This document shows positions 1-10,422 of a DNA stretch of 64,000 nt, in pieces. A program made the position numbers and the translations under genes. The notes beneath the pieces were generated by a model. It was not told the DNA's origin. It was given only the letters and a program-made list of their open reading frames with translations, and did no database searches. Each line of letters begins with the position of its first letter. Positions within the stretch are counted from its first letter, which is position 1. This stretch comes from Planctomycetota bacterium (lineage in GTDB: Bacteria > Planctomycetota > Phycisphaerae > Sedimentisphaerales > Anaerobacaceae), in contig VRUK01000001.1 of the NCBI GenBank assembly GCA_019456195.1, positions 62,001-126,000 of the forward strand, in the 5' to 3' direction.

Positions 1-1064
1 TCGCGGCAGATATCGCAAATAACCGTTATCCACGGCCAGGGAAGAGTGTCCCGAAAAGAGTTAAATATCCTCTCGACCTCGGTTGTTTTGCAGTAGGCTA
101 TGGCCTGCACAACGTCTTCATCGATGCATTTCATATCACTTAGAACAGCACAAACGTTTTCTATGGTTGCTTTTATCTGGCCCTCTGCATCGTCTATATG
201 CGTAGTATCTCCGTCTGCATCGATAGAGGCGGTTCCGGAAACAAATACCGTTTGGCCGGCAGGGGTATCTGTTTTTGAAGCCCGTGAGAAGGCCGAGCCG
301 TAATCCAGTGCAGACTGCTGTTTTCCTCCCGCCTGAAGGTACTTTGTACAGTCAGTCGGTTCGAGTACCGCCATCAGGTCCATCGAACAGTCGCCGCCAT
401 CAGCCGGCCCTATCCCAATACCTGTGCTGGCGGGCATTGACTGGCGCGTTCCGGCCCCGATAAGGCCCCTCTTGGTGAAAAAATCATTTCTGACCTGATT
501 GAATTCGTCGTACCATGAAAGAATATCCTTTAGCCACATCCACGTGCGCGGCACTGAGAGGAAATCGGCCCCGAATTTTACGAGTGCAGCTTCGGCTTTT
601 TCCATCATCGCCTGAGCATGGGTGGTGGTCTCTTTGCCTTGCTGGTCGGAAATAGACGAAAGCGAAAGATATGCTCGGCCGGATACGTGAAGAATTCGTC
701 CACAGTCGATTTCATTCAGATTGACCACCTCCGGCTTGTTTTCACAGCTTATTGCGTGGACTTGTACTCCGGCTACAGGACCAAGTAATCCTTCTTTTGC
801 TACTAACAAGCTCGGTGCAACTCCATCATCAAATTTTCCATAGGCTTTTGAGCGTGCGTGAGTGATAATTTCCATCGCATCTTGAGCTGCAAAGACCCGC
901 TCCTGAAAAATATGCGCCTTTTGTGAGTGGAGTATTTCGGAAATGCCGGAAAAAATCTCCTCTGCGTGTTCGGCTGGGGATGCACTTTCAATGGGCGCTG
1001 CAGAGATATAGATTTCAGTTGCCCCAGGGGATTCGATGCTGTGTGTATGTATGTTTACAGTCAT
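1..1064 (-). CDS. Rid (YjgF/RidA)-like protein, C-terminus beyond the left edge
   Basis: An uninterrupted minus-strand frame runs from an ATG at 1064 to the window edge, giving 354 complete codons with no stop. The visible C-terminal part resembles Rid/YjgF domains: a segment reading VFVSGTASID, then a helix with QIKATIENV, then a final strand WITVICDICR, where this fold normally completes its trimer interface. The first 200 residues look like a divergent Rid-like half, as in chorismatase-like (FkbO/Hyg5) proteins, but I cannot tell a RidA imine deaminase from such an enzyme. No signal peptide is seen, so it is probably cytoplasmic. Two near-identical palindromes lie upstream of its start. 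Confidence 0.75.
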   Translation of the reverse strand, partial: MTVNIHTHSIESPGATEIYISAAPIESASPAEHAEEIFSGISEILHSQKAHIFQERVFAAQDAMEIITHARSKAYGKFDDGVAPSLLVAKEGLLGPVAGVQVHAISCENKPEVVNLNEIDCGRILHVSGRAYLSLSSISDQQGKETTTHAQAMMEKAEAALVKFGADFLSVPRTWMWLKDILSWYDEFNQVRNDFFTKRGLIGAGTRQSMPASTGIGIGPADGGDCSMDLMAVLEPTDCTKYLQAGGKQQSALDYGSAFSRASKTDTPAGQTVFVSGTASIDADGDTTHIDDAEGQIKATIENVCAVLSDMKCIDEDVVQAIAYCKTTEVERIFNSFRDTLPWPWITVICDICR

Positions 1065-1483
1065 TTTTTTACCTTATCATCCGAGACTTAGTTATGAATG
1101 AAAATCTTATCTGCCTATAAGGCAGGCTTTCTTGGCGAGAATTCTAATCTCATTATTTGGAAAATGCAAGAAAATATTATCTGCCTTAAGGCAGTCCCAA
1201 TTATCGGTATTAAAAAGTGTTCTGGAGTATGAATCAGTATTTTTTATGGATATCGAGCCATTTTTTGATTTCCTAAGCAAACTTGACATCTCCGACAGCG
1301 TTAGCAAGCTTAAAGACTTTTTCTTCAAATCAAACCGCTTCGCGAGGATCTGACCTCGAATTATGTACCAACCTTGATTAGATGTCTTGTGACTTGAATT
1401 AAGACGGCTTGACAATTCATCCCGTTAGAAATTAATCGACAGAATAATTAATATGTTTTTTGTTTTCTAACAGGATAAACTTT
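1065..1483. other. Intergenic stretch with two palindromes, no convincing gene
   Basis: About 420 bases lie between the starts and ends of two minus-strand genes. The only open frames (about 100 aa minus, 73 aa plus) are unlike known proteins and overlap each other, so I call no gene. The notable content is a repeated palindrome, listed separately. The sequence is AT-rich and could hold the promoter of the Rid-like gene. Confidence 0.6.
1101..1194. repeat. Two copies of a CTGCCT-type palindrome
   Basis: CTGCCTATAAGGCAG at 1111-1125 and CTGCCTTAAGGCAG at 1181-1194 are near-perfect palindromes, each preceded by nearly the same bases (AAAATCTTAT and AAAATATTAT). A related GTGCCTATAAGGCAC is at 62823-62837, also upstream of a minus-strand gene. 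They could be operator sites or members of a small palindromic repeat family. Confidence 0.6.
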
Positions 1484-3106
1484 TTATTCACGTCCAATCA
1501 GCCATGACTCAGTGGTTTCTGGAAGTGTTCCGGCTTTGGGGGTAGCCATAGTTACAGGTATTTGGCCGGGTATTTTTCGGGAGTTGCGAACAACCCGGCC
1601 CAGCGTTTCTTTTTTTACGCTAACAGGCTCCAATATTAATTCGGGGACGCTGTAAGTCCATAAGCAGGAGTCGTAGTAAGATGGGTCTTTTTGAGGCAGC
1701 AGCAGGGGATTATAGACCTTACCTTGCCGGTCAACATAGCTAAGATAGGTTCGTGTAAATACACCACTTTGCCGTTTACTGCTGAAAGCTATCCATCGTC
1801 CGTTACTTGACCAGCTATGCCACGATTCGCTTTTGTCACTGTTTATTTCAAGCCGGCGGTATCCATACTTTCCAGTTTGCTGTGCGGCTTCAAGGTCTAT
1901 CATGTACAGGTCGCTACTTTCCTGGTAAACAGGGAAGCAGCCATAATTGCACATACAAAACAGCAGCCAACGCCCATCGGGACTGATTCTCGGCAGAAGA
2001 ATGCTCAGGCCTGTATCCTGAGCGGAAAGTACGGTTTCCAGCTCGCCCCATGTATCGCTGTCAATGTCATAACTTATTCGGACCAGGTCGTACTTGATTT
2101 CGTCAAAGTTTTTGGGAATTATATTACGATCCGGCCATGTTAACGGTGCGCTGCAGAAATACAAATAACGGCCATCAGGTGACCAGACTGGATAGGTTTC
2201 AAGACGGTCCTTTTTGGAAATCTGAGGTGTGGTTTTTATGGTCTTGGAATCAACTATGTAGTAGGACAGCAGGGAATCGAGATCAATTACGTCACGAACC
2301 TCACTTGCGGCGGTATGAAAGAACTGATGCACCTTGTTGATAGAATATGCCGCAACCCGGCCGGAGGGATGCCACGAAGTATAACCGAATTTTGTACCAA
2401 TCTTGTTGACATCGTCATCTTCGATAAGCAGGACGGAGCTGCCATATAACGCACTGCGGATGCCGATAAACATTTTGTTCGTCCGATTGTTGCAAAATGT
2501 GTGACAGTTCAGGCAGCCGCCTTTGAAATAATCATTATTCAGTATGAGTGATTCGTCGAATCGATGCAAATCTCGCTGATAAATACCCATCTTTCTCCAA
2601 AAACCATGGCCCGGATGGATTCTTCTATATACCAGGAAACCATCTATGTCTTCATTGGCGATTTGAATGGTAATGGAAGAAAAACGGTTCCATTGTGCCG
2701 TGGCAGCCGGTGGATTTGCTGTTTTTACAAAGACGTCAAAATTCAACTGCTCTCCACAGTTGGAATTGAGCAGCTCATGCCATCGGTTCTGAGGAATCAT
2801 AATCTTCGGTGAACGGCTGAAGATTTGGATAGCTCTGCCTCTTTTAGAGTGTATTTTTACGCAATACTGCGAGCCACTTTCTTCCACCAAAAAATTCAAA
2901 GGTGCAATATTCGGCGGAATGACGGTCTCGCAATAGTTGGGGTGTATTTTAGGTGGTCGGTCAATAGAGCTATACTGGTCAATGTTCATTTCGGCCAATA
3001 AAAAAAGCCCGTTCCGGCTACCGTTGCGAAGGGCATAAACCACTACACAGGCGGATAATATTACAAGCGTTAACAGTATGAAAAAAAAACGGTGATGTTT
3101 GCTCAT
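1484..3106 (-). CDS. TolB/PD40-like beta-propeller lipoprotein with CxxCH motif
   Basis: This 540-residue protein starts with a short basic stretch and a hydrophobic segment ending in a lipobox-like LSAC (Cys20), so it is probably an exported lipoprotein. A CLNCH motif (C198, C201, H202) is a canonical c-type heme attachment site. From about residue 240 there are repeated propeller signatures, including SWHPSGRVAAYS, YPVWSPDGRYLYF, RISPDGRWLLF and SWSSNGRWIAFSS, typical of TolB/PD40 blades. Its start overlaps the stop of the upstream membrane-protein gene by 4 bases (ATGA), so the two are very likely translationally coupled. Heme-bearing PD40 proteins next to DUF6057-type membrane proteins are known from Bacteroidetes and Planctomycetes; the function is not established. 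Confidence 0.75.
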   Translation of the reverse strand: MSKHHRFFFILLTLVILSACVVVYALRNGSRNGLFLLAEMNIDQYSSIDRPPKIHPNYCETVIPPNIAPLNFLVEESGSQYCVKIHSKRGRAIQIFSRSPKIMIPQNRWHELLNSNCGEQLNFDVFVKTANPPAATAQWNRFSSITIQIANEDIDGFLVYRRIHPGHGFWRKMGIYQRDLHRFDESLILNNDYFKGGCLNCHTFCNNRTNKMFIGIRSALYGSSVLLIEDDDVNKIGTKFGYTSWHPSGRVAAYSINKVHQFFHTAASEVRDVIDLDSLLSYYIVDSKTIKTTPQISKKDRLETYPVWSPDGRYLYFCSAPLTWPDRNIIPKNFDEIKYDLVRISYDIDSDTWGELETVLSAQDTGLSILLPRISPDGRWLLFCMCNYGCFPVYQESSDLYMIDLEAAQQTGKYGYRRLEINSDKSESWHSWSSNGRWIAFSSKRQSGVFTRTYLSYVDRQGKVYNPLLLPQKDPSYYDSCLWTYSVPELILEPVSVKKETLGRVVRNSRKIPGQIPVTMATPKAGTLPETTESWLIGRE

Positions 3107-5049
3107 TGCTCCATTCCCTGACGTCTATAAACGTAGTAAAAGAAATAGCTGTCCCCGTAATCTTTCGCCAATTTATTGTAGGCGGCCTGTTTGTTTTTTT
3201 TGTAGTCGTTCAGTATCTGGTTAAAGCCGTCAAAACGCTGACGTGATTCGGCGCTTATCTGGCGACCGAGCAGGTTAACTGGTTTTCTGACGCTGAAAAC
3301 ATATATTAACATTGCCTCTTCATACAATCGGGGGAACTGAGAAACGCCGAAATCATCTAATCGATCAAGGTTCTGCACAAATTTATCCAGCCGGCCATTT
3401 AGTAGGTACCAGCTCATCAGGTATTCGAAAGCCATGCGGTTTTGCCTGTTCTTTTCCAAAAGCTGCAATAAAATAACCTCAATATTATTAAGGGAGGTAA
3501 ATCCGTAATCCTTCTCCATACAGACCGAACGTAATCGCTTAATCTCTTTGTTCTCGGACAGATCAGGATCAGACTTCAGAAGCTCAAGATAATTATTGGC
3601 CCAGTCATCGTAAAATAATGTTTTGCTCAGTGCTCCGAGATAAATCCCAGCGGAGTCATAATTGGCCTTGACCATGTTTATTAAAGCCAGCCCTTTTAGA
3701 ATTGAGGGTCGTTCTCCGAGTCCTTCCAGAGATTCTGTAAGAGCATTTTCGGCCATATTCAAAAGGCCTATGTCAAGATAGATACCGGATTTCTTGCAGG
3801 ATGTGTGTTCGTATTTTTTAGTGCTCAGAAAAAGGGTGTGGGGATTCTGTGGCCAGGAGAACATATCGTAGCTGAGTCGGCCGGTATGATATAAAGCCCT
3901 GTTAACCGCATTAACTACAAAATAGTTATCCGGATAGCATCGAGCTGCTCTAAGCAGTTGCGGCCACATTCTCTGGCGAGCATAAAAATCAGTCACAAAT
4001 ACAGTTTTTTTCTCTTTATCATAAGAAAAGAATACGGCGGTAGAGGCAATGGCCAGCAGAACCAATGATTCGATAATCCATTTCAGCACCTGCGAGTTGA
4101 TGTTGAATTTCATTTTTGCCGGCAATGGATTGAGACGATTTGTTATTTTTGAATTTTGAATTATTTGCCAAAATACCGAGGCAAGCATAGTTAAAGGCAG
4201 GAGCAAATAAAGAATATAGATTATAACGATCAACTCTCTGCGATTATCAAAAGACAGAATTTTCCAGGATAAAGGTGATAAATTGCTGTAGGCATCGATA
4301 ATACTTACGCCGAAGATAAGAACCCCCTCGACGTATGGAATGACCACGGCTGATAAGAGATATAAAAGTCCCAACAAGCATTGGCGCCTGAAAAGTAATT
4401 CGTACATCGCACAGACTGCCGCAAAGAGCAAATACGCTCCGGCGGCTATCGCCTGCAGAATGACGGACAAAACCAGAACAACAATCAGACGAGAGGTGTT
4501 CGAAGTCAGGGAGTATGTAATCCTTAAGTATAAACATACGAAAACCAGCGTTACTAAAAATGCCATTATGGTAATGAAGTGATACGTATATTGAGTGTAA
4601 GTAATGAGTAAAAGAATGGGTGGCATGAAACGGAGCAGGCAGAGGTGAGATAAGTTTACGGCTTTTAAGATGCAGCCGATACATACGGACATCAACCATG
4701 CTTGTATTGTTACTACGAGTGCTCCGGCCCAGCTAATATAGAACAACTGAGAAAGGAACGCTCCGGTGTATTCGACAAGTCCGCCCGGATGTGATAAGAA
4801 TCCGCAAAAGAATGCCCAGCCTCTGTAAAAGACAGGGAAATTCGTAATAACCTCGGTACAATTATAAATCAGGCGCAAATCAACAACGAACCAGAGGTAC
4901 AGATAGAACAAAACAAAAAAGATAAGACTTCGGCTCGTTCTGCCAATATCCTGATCCAATAATTTCCTAAGTGAACCTGGCATTATTTCTATCTCAAAAA
5001 ATTTCGTCCGAAAATATTTCAAATGTTCCCAACAGCTTTCAAGGAACAT
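3103..5049 (-). CDS. Multi-spanning membrane protein with C-terminal helical repeats (DUF6057-like)
   Basis: The product has 648 residues. The first 340 or so contain many hydrophobic helices (for example near 44-63, 130-190, 195-260, 275-300 and 320-345). The remaining 300 are soluble and helical, with TPR-like stretches such as GLALINMVKANYDSAGIYLGAL. This architecture, and coupling to the CxxCH propeller protein, fits what I recall as the DUF6057 family; that label is from memory. The start is uncertain: the longest frame begins at 5049 without a clear ribosome site, and an ATG at 4983 (MPGSLRKLL) is an alternative that would remove 22 residues. Confidence 0.65.
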   Translation of the reverse strand: MFLESCWEHLKYFRTKFFEIEIMPGSLRKLLDQDIGRTSRSLIFFVLFYLYLWFVVDLRLIYNCTEVITNFPVFYRGWAFFCGFLSHPGGLVEYTGAFLSQLFYISWAGALVVTIQAWLMSVCIGCILKAVNLSHLCLLRFMPPILLLITYTQYTYHFITIMAFLVTLVFVCLYLRITYSLTSNTSRLIVVLVLSVILQAIAAGAYLLFAAVCAMYELLFRRQCLLGLLYLLSAVVIPYVEGVLIFGVSIIDAYSNLSPLSWKILSFDNRRELIVIIYILYLLLPLTMLASVFWQIIQNSKITNRLNPLPAKMKFNINSQVLKWIIESLVLLAIASTAVFFSYDKEKKTVFVTDFYARQRMWPQLLRAARCYPDNYFVVNAVNRALYHTGRLSYDMFSWPQNPHTLFLSTKKYEHTSCKKSGIYLDIGLLNMAENALTESLEGLGERPSILKGLALINMVKANYDSAGIYLGALSKTLFYDDWANNYLELLKSDPDLSENKEIKRLRSVCMEKDYGFTSLNNIEVILLQLLEKNRQNRMAFEYLMSWYLLNGRLDKFVQNLDRLDDFGVSQFPRLYEEAMLIYVFSVRKPVNLLGRQISAESRQRFDGFNQILNDYKKNKQAAYNKLAKDYGDSYFFYYVYRRQGMEQ

Positions 5050-5286
5050 TCGGGAAAGAAACCATTGCTACGTATTTTATACGGCACAATGAACAGGAAT
5101 ATTTAAAGAAATTATACTGTATCCGGTTTGAAATGTACCTGCTTTTTATGGATTCCGTTCTTCAGGGTGTCGATAAAAATAATAAAAATAGTACAAAATC
5201 GTAACAAAACAGTAACATATAGTTGTCATAATTGCTCCTGTTAATGTAACCGTATGTTTGTTAATCTATTTGAAAGGAGCACAATT

Positions 5287-8130
5287 ATGGAAAGGTGTAA
5301 GAACATCACAATCATTTTCCTGTTGGCGGTTTTGGCCCTTGGCACAGTCACTTTTGCCAAGTCTTCGGGTACACTGCTGCAGGAAGGACTGTACGCCGAG
5401 GAGGTCGATGGCGACCTCGATGCGGCCATCAAAATCTATGAGCAGTTAATTGCCGAGAGTTCCGCCCAGAGATCTCATATTGCCCAGGGGATGTATCGGT
5501 TGGGTATGTGTTATCTTAAGAAGCAAGATGAGCAGCGGGCCAAAGAGGTTTTTGGAAAGTTAGTCGCCAACTACAGTGACCAGACTAAAATTGTCAGCAA
5601 GGCTAAGCCTCTACTGGAAGAATTGGGCAATGCCGACCCGGCGGCCCTGATGCCGCCTGAGACCTTGGTCTATATCGAAACCGGCAGCCCGGGCAGGCAG
5701 ATCGAAACTATTCTGAATATGCTTAAGGGAACTCCATTTGAAAATCCTCTTGCAATGCTTGGTGGCGGTAAATCCAAGAAGTCACCCGGAGACATATTTG
5801 GTGCCCTTATGAATCCGGCTATGATGGCTGAATTCAAGAAAATACGGGGTATGGGGATAGGTGTTACCGGTGTTGCTCAAAATAATCCGCCGGCTATAGT
5901 AGTGTTGTTTCCCGGAAAGAGTGATACCCTGCGCGGTTTAATCCTGGCAGGCCTTGGCATGTTGGGGCAACCTGCTGAACCGATTGAAGGTATGCAAAGT
6001 GTAACATTTCCAGGCGGTGGAGGCGGTGCGTACGACGAGACGACGGTAATACTTGTAAGTCCATCCGCAGACTGGGCCAAACAATTGAACTGGTGTGTAA
6101 AACAATACAAAGGCGTTACCAGCAAGCCGACACTTGCTTCGAGTAACAAATCCTTTGCAAAGATCAGTAAGAAAGCACGTCAGGAAAATGCTTTAACGCT
6201 CTGGGCGAACGTCGATGAGGTATATGCAGGTCTTTCAAAAATGCTCCCGGCGGAAATGATTCCCAGCGAAATACGTCTTGCCGATGGCATTGCCGATATT
6301 AAGAATATCGACGACTTGATTGTCTTTTTCAACATTCAGGAAAACGGAATCGCTTTTGAACAAAACATAGCTTTTAAGGATGGGCACCGCTGTATTGCAT
6401 ACAATATGATTCGTACCCCGAATCTCAGCAGGGCCGGCTTTGAGGCCGTTCCATCCGAGGCGGTTGGCCTGGTCAGCATCGCTCTTGGTGGGGCCCGAAG
6501 CGCACAGAGCCTGGCTGCAAGTAAAAGCATTGAAAATTTTACAGGCCTTGATATCGGCAGGGAAATATTTGCCAATATTGAACAGATAAACCTGTTTGCC
6601 TTGCCGCCGGATAGCTCTTCAAACGGAGGTAATATTGGAGCGCCCCCAATAGCGGCCAATCTTGGACTGGCAGTAACCAGCCACAATCCGCAGCAGACTC
6701 GCAAGATTCTAACTCAATTGTTGACGGTGGCTAATTTGGTAACCGGCCAAACCGACGTCGGGCAGCCTGAGAATGGTACCGGCAAGTACCAAATTGGACT
6801 TGTTAACAATCAGAAACTCTACTGTTTTATGAACCAGATGAATAAGACGACTGTTTTGTCGTTAAATCCGGATGTTGTTGAGACTTCGGTTTCAGCAATC
6901 AAGAGACGCAGGTCGGTTTGTACTGCCGGGCCCTTAAACGAAGCAGTAAGCAAATTGTCGCCATCTATCAGCAAACTGGTGTTGATTAACGTTGGCGGAG
7001 GCATACGTGTTGCCGATGCTTATCTAACCGCGACATACAATAATCCGCAAAATCCGGCGCATAAAACATTAGCCAAATTGGCTCAGGCCTGTGATAAAAC
7101 AAGCTTCCAGTTAGGCACTGATGAACGGATTAACAACTTTAATGTGCGTTTGAGTATAGATCAGCTTCCGCCGCTGGATAACTTATTCCCAGTGCTAATG
7201 CAGCTATCTCAGTCTGACCTCACAGCAAAGGCTATGGCTACAAAGCCCCAGCCGCGTGACAGAACTACGACTGACATAACAACTGTCTCAAAACTTAAGT
7301 GGAAACCAGGGATTAATGCTAAATCACATAAAATTTATTTTGGCACCCAACCAGACCAGCTTCCGCTATTAACTGAAGTGAAAAGCTCCAGTCATGACGA
7401 ATTGCCGGAGTTGGAAGAGGATGCCAGTTATTACTGGCGTGTTGACGAGGTTTGGGCTGATGGTACTGTTATAACCGGAGATGTTTGGAGTTTTACTACA
7501 GGCTCTCTGGTAGCCTTGTGGAAACTGGATGAGACCAGTGGTAATATTGCGAAAGATTCCGCCGGGAATAATAACGGCACACTCATTGGCGATCCGCAGT
7601 GGCAGCCATCCGTAGGTAAAATAGGCGGGGCGCTGGAATTCGACGGCGATGGTGACTTTGTGAAGATTGGCGCCGAATCAGACTTTGATATGGCTGATCA
7701 GATTACCATTTCCGCCTGGATAAAGGTCAACCAATTCGATAAAGAGTGGCAGGCAATCATAGCCAAGGGCGATAGTGCCTGGAGGATACAGCGCAACCAG
7801 AACAAAGATTCTCTCGAATTTGCCTGCACCGGGCTGAAAATTCCGAGCGGTGCTACCTGGGGGAATTTATTAGGAAAAAGAAGTATAAATGATGGACAAT
7901 GGCACCATATTGCCGCTATATATGATGGAAGTACAATGTACTTAATCATAGATGGTGATTTGGACAGTTCGCAACCGGCATCCGGCAGAATAAACACGAA
8001 TAATGCACTGGTCTATATTGGTGAAAATTCGGAAAATAAAGGACGTTACTGGAACGGTTTGATAGATGATGTACGCGTTTACAATTATGCCCTAACGAAA
8101 AAAGAGGTAACAGCACTTTCCAATAAATAA
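5287..8130 (+). CDS. Secreted protein with N-terminal TPRs, FN3-like module and C-terminal LamG domain
   Basis: The start at 5287 is chosen over an in-frame ATG at 5254 because GAAAGGAGC lies 6 bases upstream of it and a signal peptide follows directly (MERCKNITIIFLLAVLALG, cleavage near Ala24). The 947-residue product has a TPR-like region (about 30-115, AIKIYEQLIAES and GMYRLGMCYLKK), a long central region I do not recognise (about 120-650), a fibronectin-like module (about 665-735, YYWRVDEVW) and a C-terminal LamG/concanavalin-like domain (about 740-947, ending in WNGLIDDVRVYNYAL). LamG domains often bind carbohydrate or act as adhesion modules. The histidine kinase gene follows after 18 bases, so the protein may feed that signalling system or be controlled by it. 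Confidence 0.8.
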   Translation: MERCKNITIIFLLAVLALGTVTFAKSSGTLLQEGLYAEEVDGDLDAAIKIYEQLIAESSAQRSHIAQGMYRLGMCYLKKQDEQRAKEVFGKLVANYSDQTKIVSKAKPLLEELGNADPAALMPPETLVYIETGSPGRQIETILNMLKGTPFENPLAMLGGGKSKKSPGDIFGALMNPAMMAEFKKIRGMGIGVTGVAQNNPPAIVVLFPGKSDTLRGLILAGLGMLGQPAEPIEGMQSVTFPGGGGGAYDETTVILVSPSADWAKQLNWCVKQYKGVTSKPTLASSNKSFAKISKKARQENALTLWANVDEVYAGLSKMLPAEMIPSEIRLADGIADIKNIDDLIVFFNIQENGIAFEQNIAFKDGHRCIAYNMIRTPNLSRAGFEAVPSEAVGLVSIALGGARSAQSLAASKSIENFTGLDIGREIFANIEQINLFALPPDSSSNGGNIGAPPIAANLGLAVTSHNPQQTRKILTQLLTVANLVTGQTDVGQPENGTGKYQIGLVNNQKLYCFMNQMNKTTVLSLNPDVVETSVSAIKRRRSVCTAGPLNEAVSKLSPSISKLVLINVGGGIRVADAYLTATYNNPQNPAHKTLAKLAQACDKTSFQLGTDERINNFNVRLSIDQLPPLDNLFPVLMQLSQSDLTAKAMATKPQPRDRTTTDITTVSKLKWKPGINAKSHKIYFGTQPDQLPLLTEVKSSSHDELPELEEDASYYWRVDEVWADGTVITGDVWSFTTGSLVALWKLDETSGNIAKDSAGNNNGTLIGDPQWQPSVGKIGGALEFDGDGDFVKIGAESDFDMADQITISAWIKVNQFDKEWQAIIAKGDSAWRIQRNQNKDSLEFACTGLKIPSGATWGNLLGKRSINDGQWHHIAAIYDGSTMYLIIDGDLDSSQPASGRINTNNALVYIGENSENKGRYWNGLIDDVRVYNYALTKKEVTALSNK

Positions 8131-8148
8131 GGTAAACAGAAATAGCAA

Positions 8149-10398
8149 GTGAAAACAATTGGTAATATCGATACGAGTAATCAACTGCGGTGGGTAGTAT
8201 TATTGCTTGCGATAGCGGTAATACTGCCCACTGTCTGTTTGCTTTGGTTTATGAGCCAGGCAGTTGGAAACGAGCGTCTGGCGGTCAGGCAAAAACTGAC
8301 TGCGGTTTACCAGGGACGCCTGGAGACATTAAGTAAAAGAGTTGATGATCTTTGGTTGGCAAGAATAGGCGTTATCGAAGAGGAAACAGCAGTGCAGCGC
8401 CAGCCTATTGAGATATTTGATCGACTTTCAGGCCGAGACAGCGAGACGAATGATCCTAATATATGTAATGCGGTTATTATCTATGACCGTAGCGGAAAGT
8501 TGGTTTATCCGGTTACAGGAGGTGATGACTATCCGGATGAATTTTCGCCGGAATTTAGTTTAGCATGGACTACTGAATTCACGGATGAAAATTTTGCCCG
8601 TGCGATACAATTATATGAACAATTCGTCGGTTTGGAAAATGATGGCTATTATCTACATTACAGCGCTTTATTAGGTCAAATCCGCTGTCTTAGAAAGTCA
8701 GGACAATTTGATAAGGCCGTTACTCTTTGCCGGGAGATGGCTTATGGCCAAACTCCCGATGATGATGTGAGTGTATCTTCTGTAGCACTGATTGCTAAGG
8801 CAAGAATCCTGCTTGTTAATCTCAAGAGTCAAACCCAGGAGGGTACAGGACGTTCGGATTTGGAAAATCTGATTGGTTCTGCTATAAATTATACTCCAGG
8901 CAGCGGCTCCGGTTTTTTACTAATGCCATCGGGGACAAGGATTTTTCTTCTGCGTAAAGCACTTGAAATTATAGAACAGAGCGAATGGGCCGAAGAACTG
9001 AAAATCCAGGTTCTAAGGGCAAAAGAATTGTTATCAGCCGAGGAATTATCTGCCGCTGCAATTGAAAGATATGATACAGGGACAGTATCGGAACCTTATT
9101 CTGAAAAAGATGCAAACGATTTAGTATCGATACTAAGTGCGACGCTGGAAATGATTGAAGGAGTTGAATTAACTGGCTTGACCGAGCAAGTAAGCGAGGA
9201 AGCGAAACAACAAATATCTAAAGTGTTAGATGCCTATCAAGCCAGGAAAGTGGGTGCTGGGCCGTTTAGCCGGCCTGCATTTGCCACATTTGAGTCCTGG
9301 TCAGAAGATAGCTTTCGCCGGCTGGAATTGCCGGAAGAAGCCTTTGGAGTATATCACAACTCCGGCGGCAAGACATACTTACTATTAAAAAAGGCAAAAG
9401 AGTTCAGTTCGGATTTCGATTCATGTGGAGCCGACCTCGAAGAGCTTGGCGTTTCCTACAGAATTACAGACAGTTTCGGCACGTATGCCTGCGGTTTGGA
9501 AAATCCGGAAAAGGCAGCTTTCCTGACAGTCCCTTTGGGTAAATTATTTCCGAGTTGGAACGTTGAGATTCATTTTAAGGATATTGATATCTTTGAAACA
9601 ACAGCCGACAAGCAAAAAGTTGTATATCTCTGGACAGGTCTATTGGCTATTGCCGTAATGATTGCAGCCGGGCTGCTGGCCACCAGGGTTGTCGGAAAGC
9701 AGATAAGAACAAACAAGCTAAAGAACGATTTCATTGCCACCGTTTCACACGAATTGAAAACACCCCTGGCCTCTATGCGCGTACTTGTAGATACACTGCT
9801 GGAAGGCAGCTACCGAGACCAGCAGCAAGTTACCGAATACTTGCAGCTTGTTTCAAAGGAAAACGAAAGGCTTACCGGATTGATAGATAACTTTCTTACC
9901 TTTTCAAGGATGGAGCGAAATAAGCAGGCATTTGCGATGGCCAGAACAAGCCCTGCTGCAATTGCCCGTGATACCGCAGAGGCCGTTAAGACTAAATTCA
10001 GCATGGGTCAATGTAAGTTTGAAGTGAATATCCGTGAGGATTTACCGGAAGTGTCGGCCGACCGTAATGCGATGGTAACGGTACTTATAAACCTGCTGGA
10101 CAATGCATACAAATATTCTTATGATAACAAGCAGATTGAGCTTAGAGTTTCTCCTGAAAACTCTTTGGTATGTTTTTATGTCTCTGACAAAGGCAGAGGT
10201 ATGTCGCGCCGGTCGGCAAAAAAGATATTTAACAGGTTTTATCAGGCCGATCGCAGTCTTTCACGGCATGCCGAGGGCTGCGGATTGGGGCTAAGCATCG
10301 CTAAATTTATCGTAAATGCCCACAAAGGTACAATTTCTGTCGAGAGTAAACCCGGTAAAGGAAGTACTTTCACCGTGAAATTACCGGCCTGTAATTAA
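8149..10398 (+). CDS. Membrane sensor histidine kinase with large extracytoplasmic domain
   Basis: The gene starts with GTG 18 bases after the LamG gene. The 749-residue product has a membrane helix near 14-38, an extracytoplasmic region of about 450 residues and a second helix near 491-515. The HisKA box (FIATVSHELKTPLASMR) puts the phosphorylated histidine at H534. The ATPase domain shows an N box (INLLDNAYKYS), a G1 box (DKGRGM) and a G2 box (GCGLGLSIAKFIV). Part of the sensor region (about 140-200) has TPR-like helices (FARAIQLYEQFVGLE), echoing the TPRs of the upstream secreted protein. No HAMP domain is obvious after the second helix. Two response regulators follow. The signal is unknown. 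Confidence 0.92.
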   Translation: MKTIGNIDTSNQLRWVVLLLAIAVILPTVCLLWFMSQAVGNERLAVRQKLTAVYQGRLETLSKRVDDLWLARIGVIEEETAVQRQPIEIFDRLSGRDSETNDPNICNAVIIYDRSGKLVYPVTGGDDYPDEFSPEFSLAWTTEFTDENFARAIQLYEQFVGLENDGYYLHYSALLGQIRCLRKSGQFDKAVTLCREMAYGQTPDDDVSVSSVALIAKARILLVNLKSQTQEGTGRSDLENLIGSAINYTPGSGSGFLLMPSGTRIFLLRKALEIIEQSEWAEELKIQVLRAKELLSAEELSAAAIERYDTGTVSEPYSEKDANDLVSILSATLEMIEGVELTGLTEQVSEEAKQQISKVLDAYQARKVGAGPFSRPAFATFESWSEDSFRRLELPEEAFGVYHNSGGKTYLLLKKAKEFSSDFDSCGADLEELGVSYRITDSFGTYACGLENPEKAAFLTVPLGKLFPSWNVEIHFKDIDIFETTADKQKVVYLWTGLLAIAVMIAAGLLATRVVGKQIRTNKLKNDFIATVSHELKTPLASMRVLVDTLLEGSYRDQQQVTEYLQLVSKENERLTGLIDNFLTFSRMERNKQAFAMARTSPAAIARDTAEAVKTKFSMGQCKFEVNIREDLPEVSADRNAMVTVLINLLDNAYKYSYDNKQIELRVSPENSLVCFYVSDKGRGMSRRSAKKIFNRFYQADRSLSRHAEGCGLGLSIAKFIVNAHKGTISVESKPGKGSTFTVKLPACN

Positions 10399-10422
10399 AG
10401 CCCAGCAGGGAAGGATTAATAA

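Noticed and set aside
1107-1415. 102-codon minus-strand frame
   Set aside because: Overlaps palindromes, has no homologue I recognise, no ribosome site and an opposing frame; treated as non-coding.
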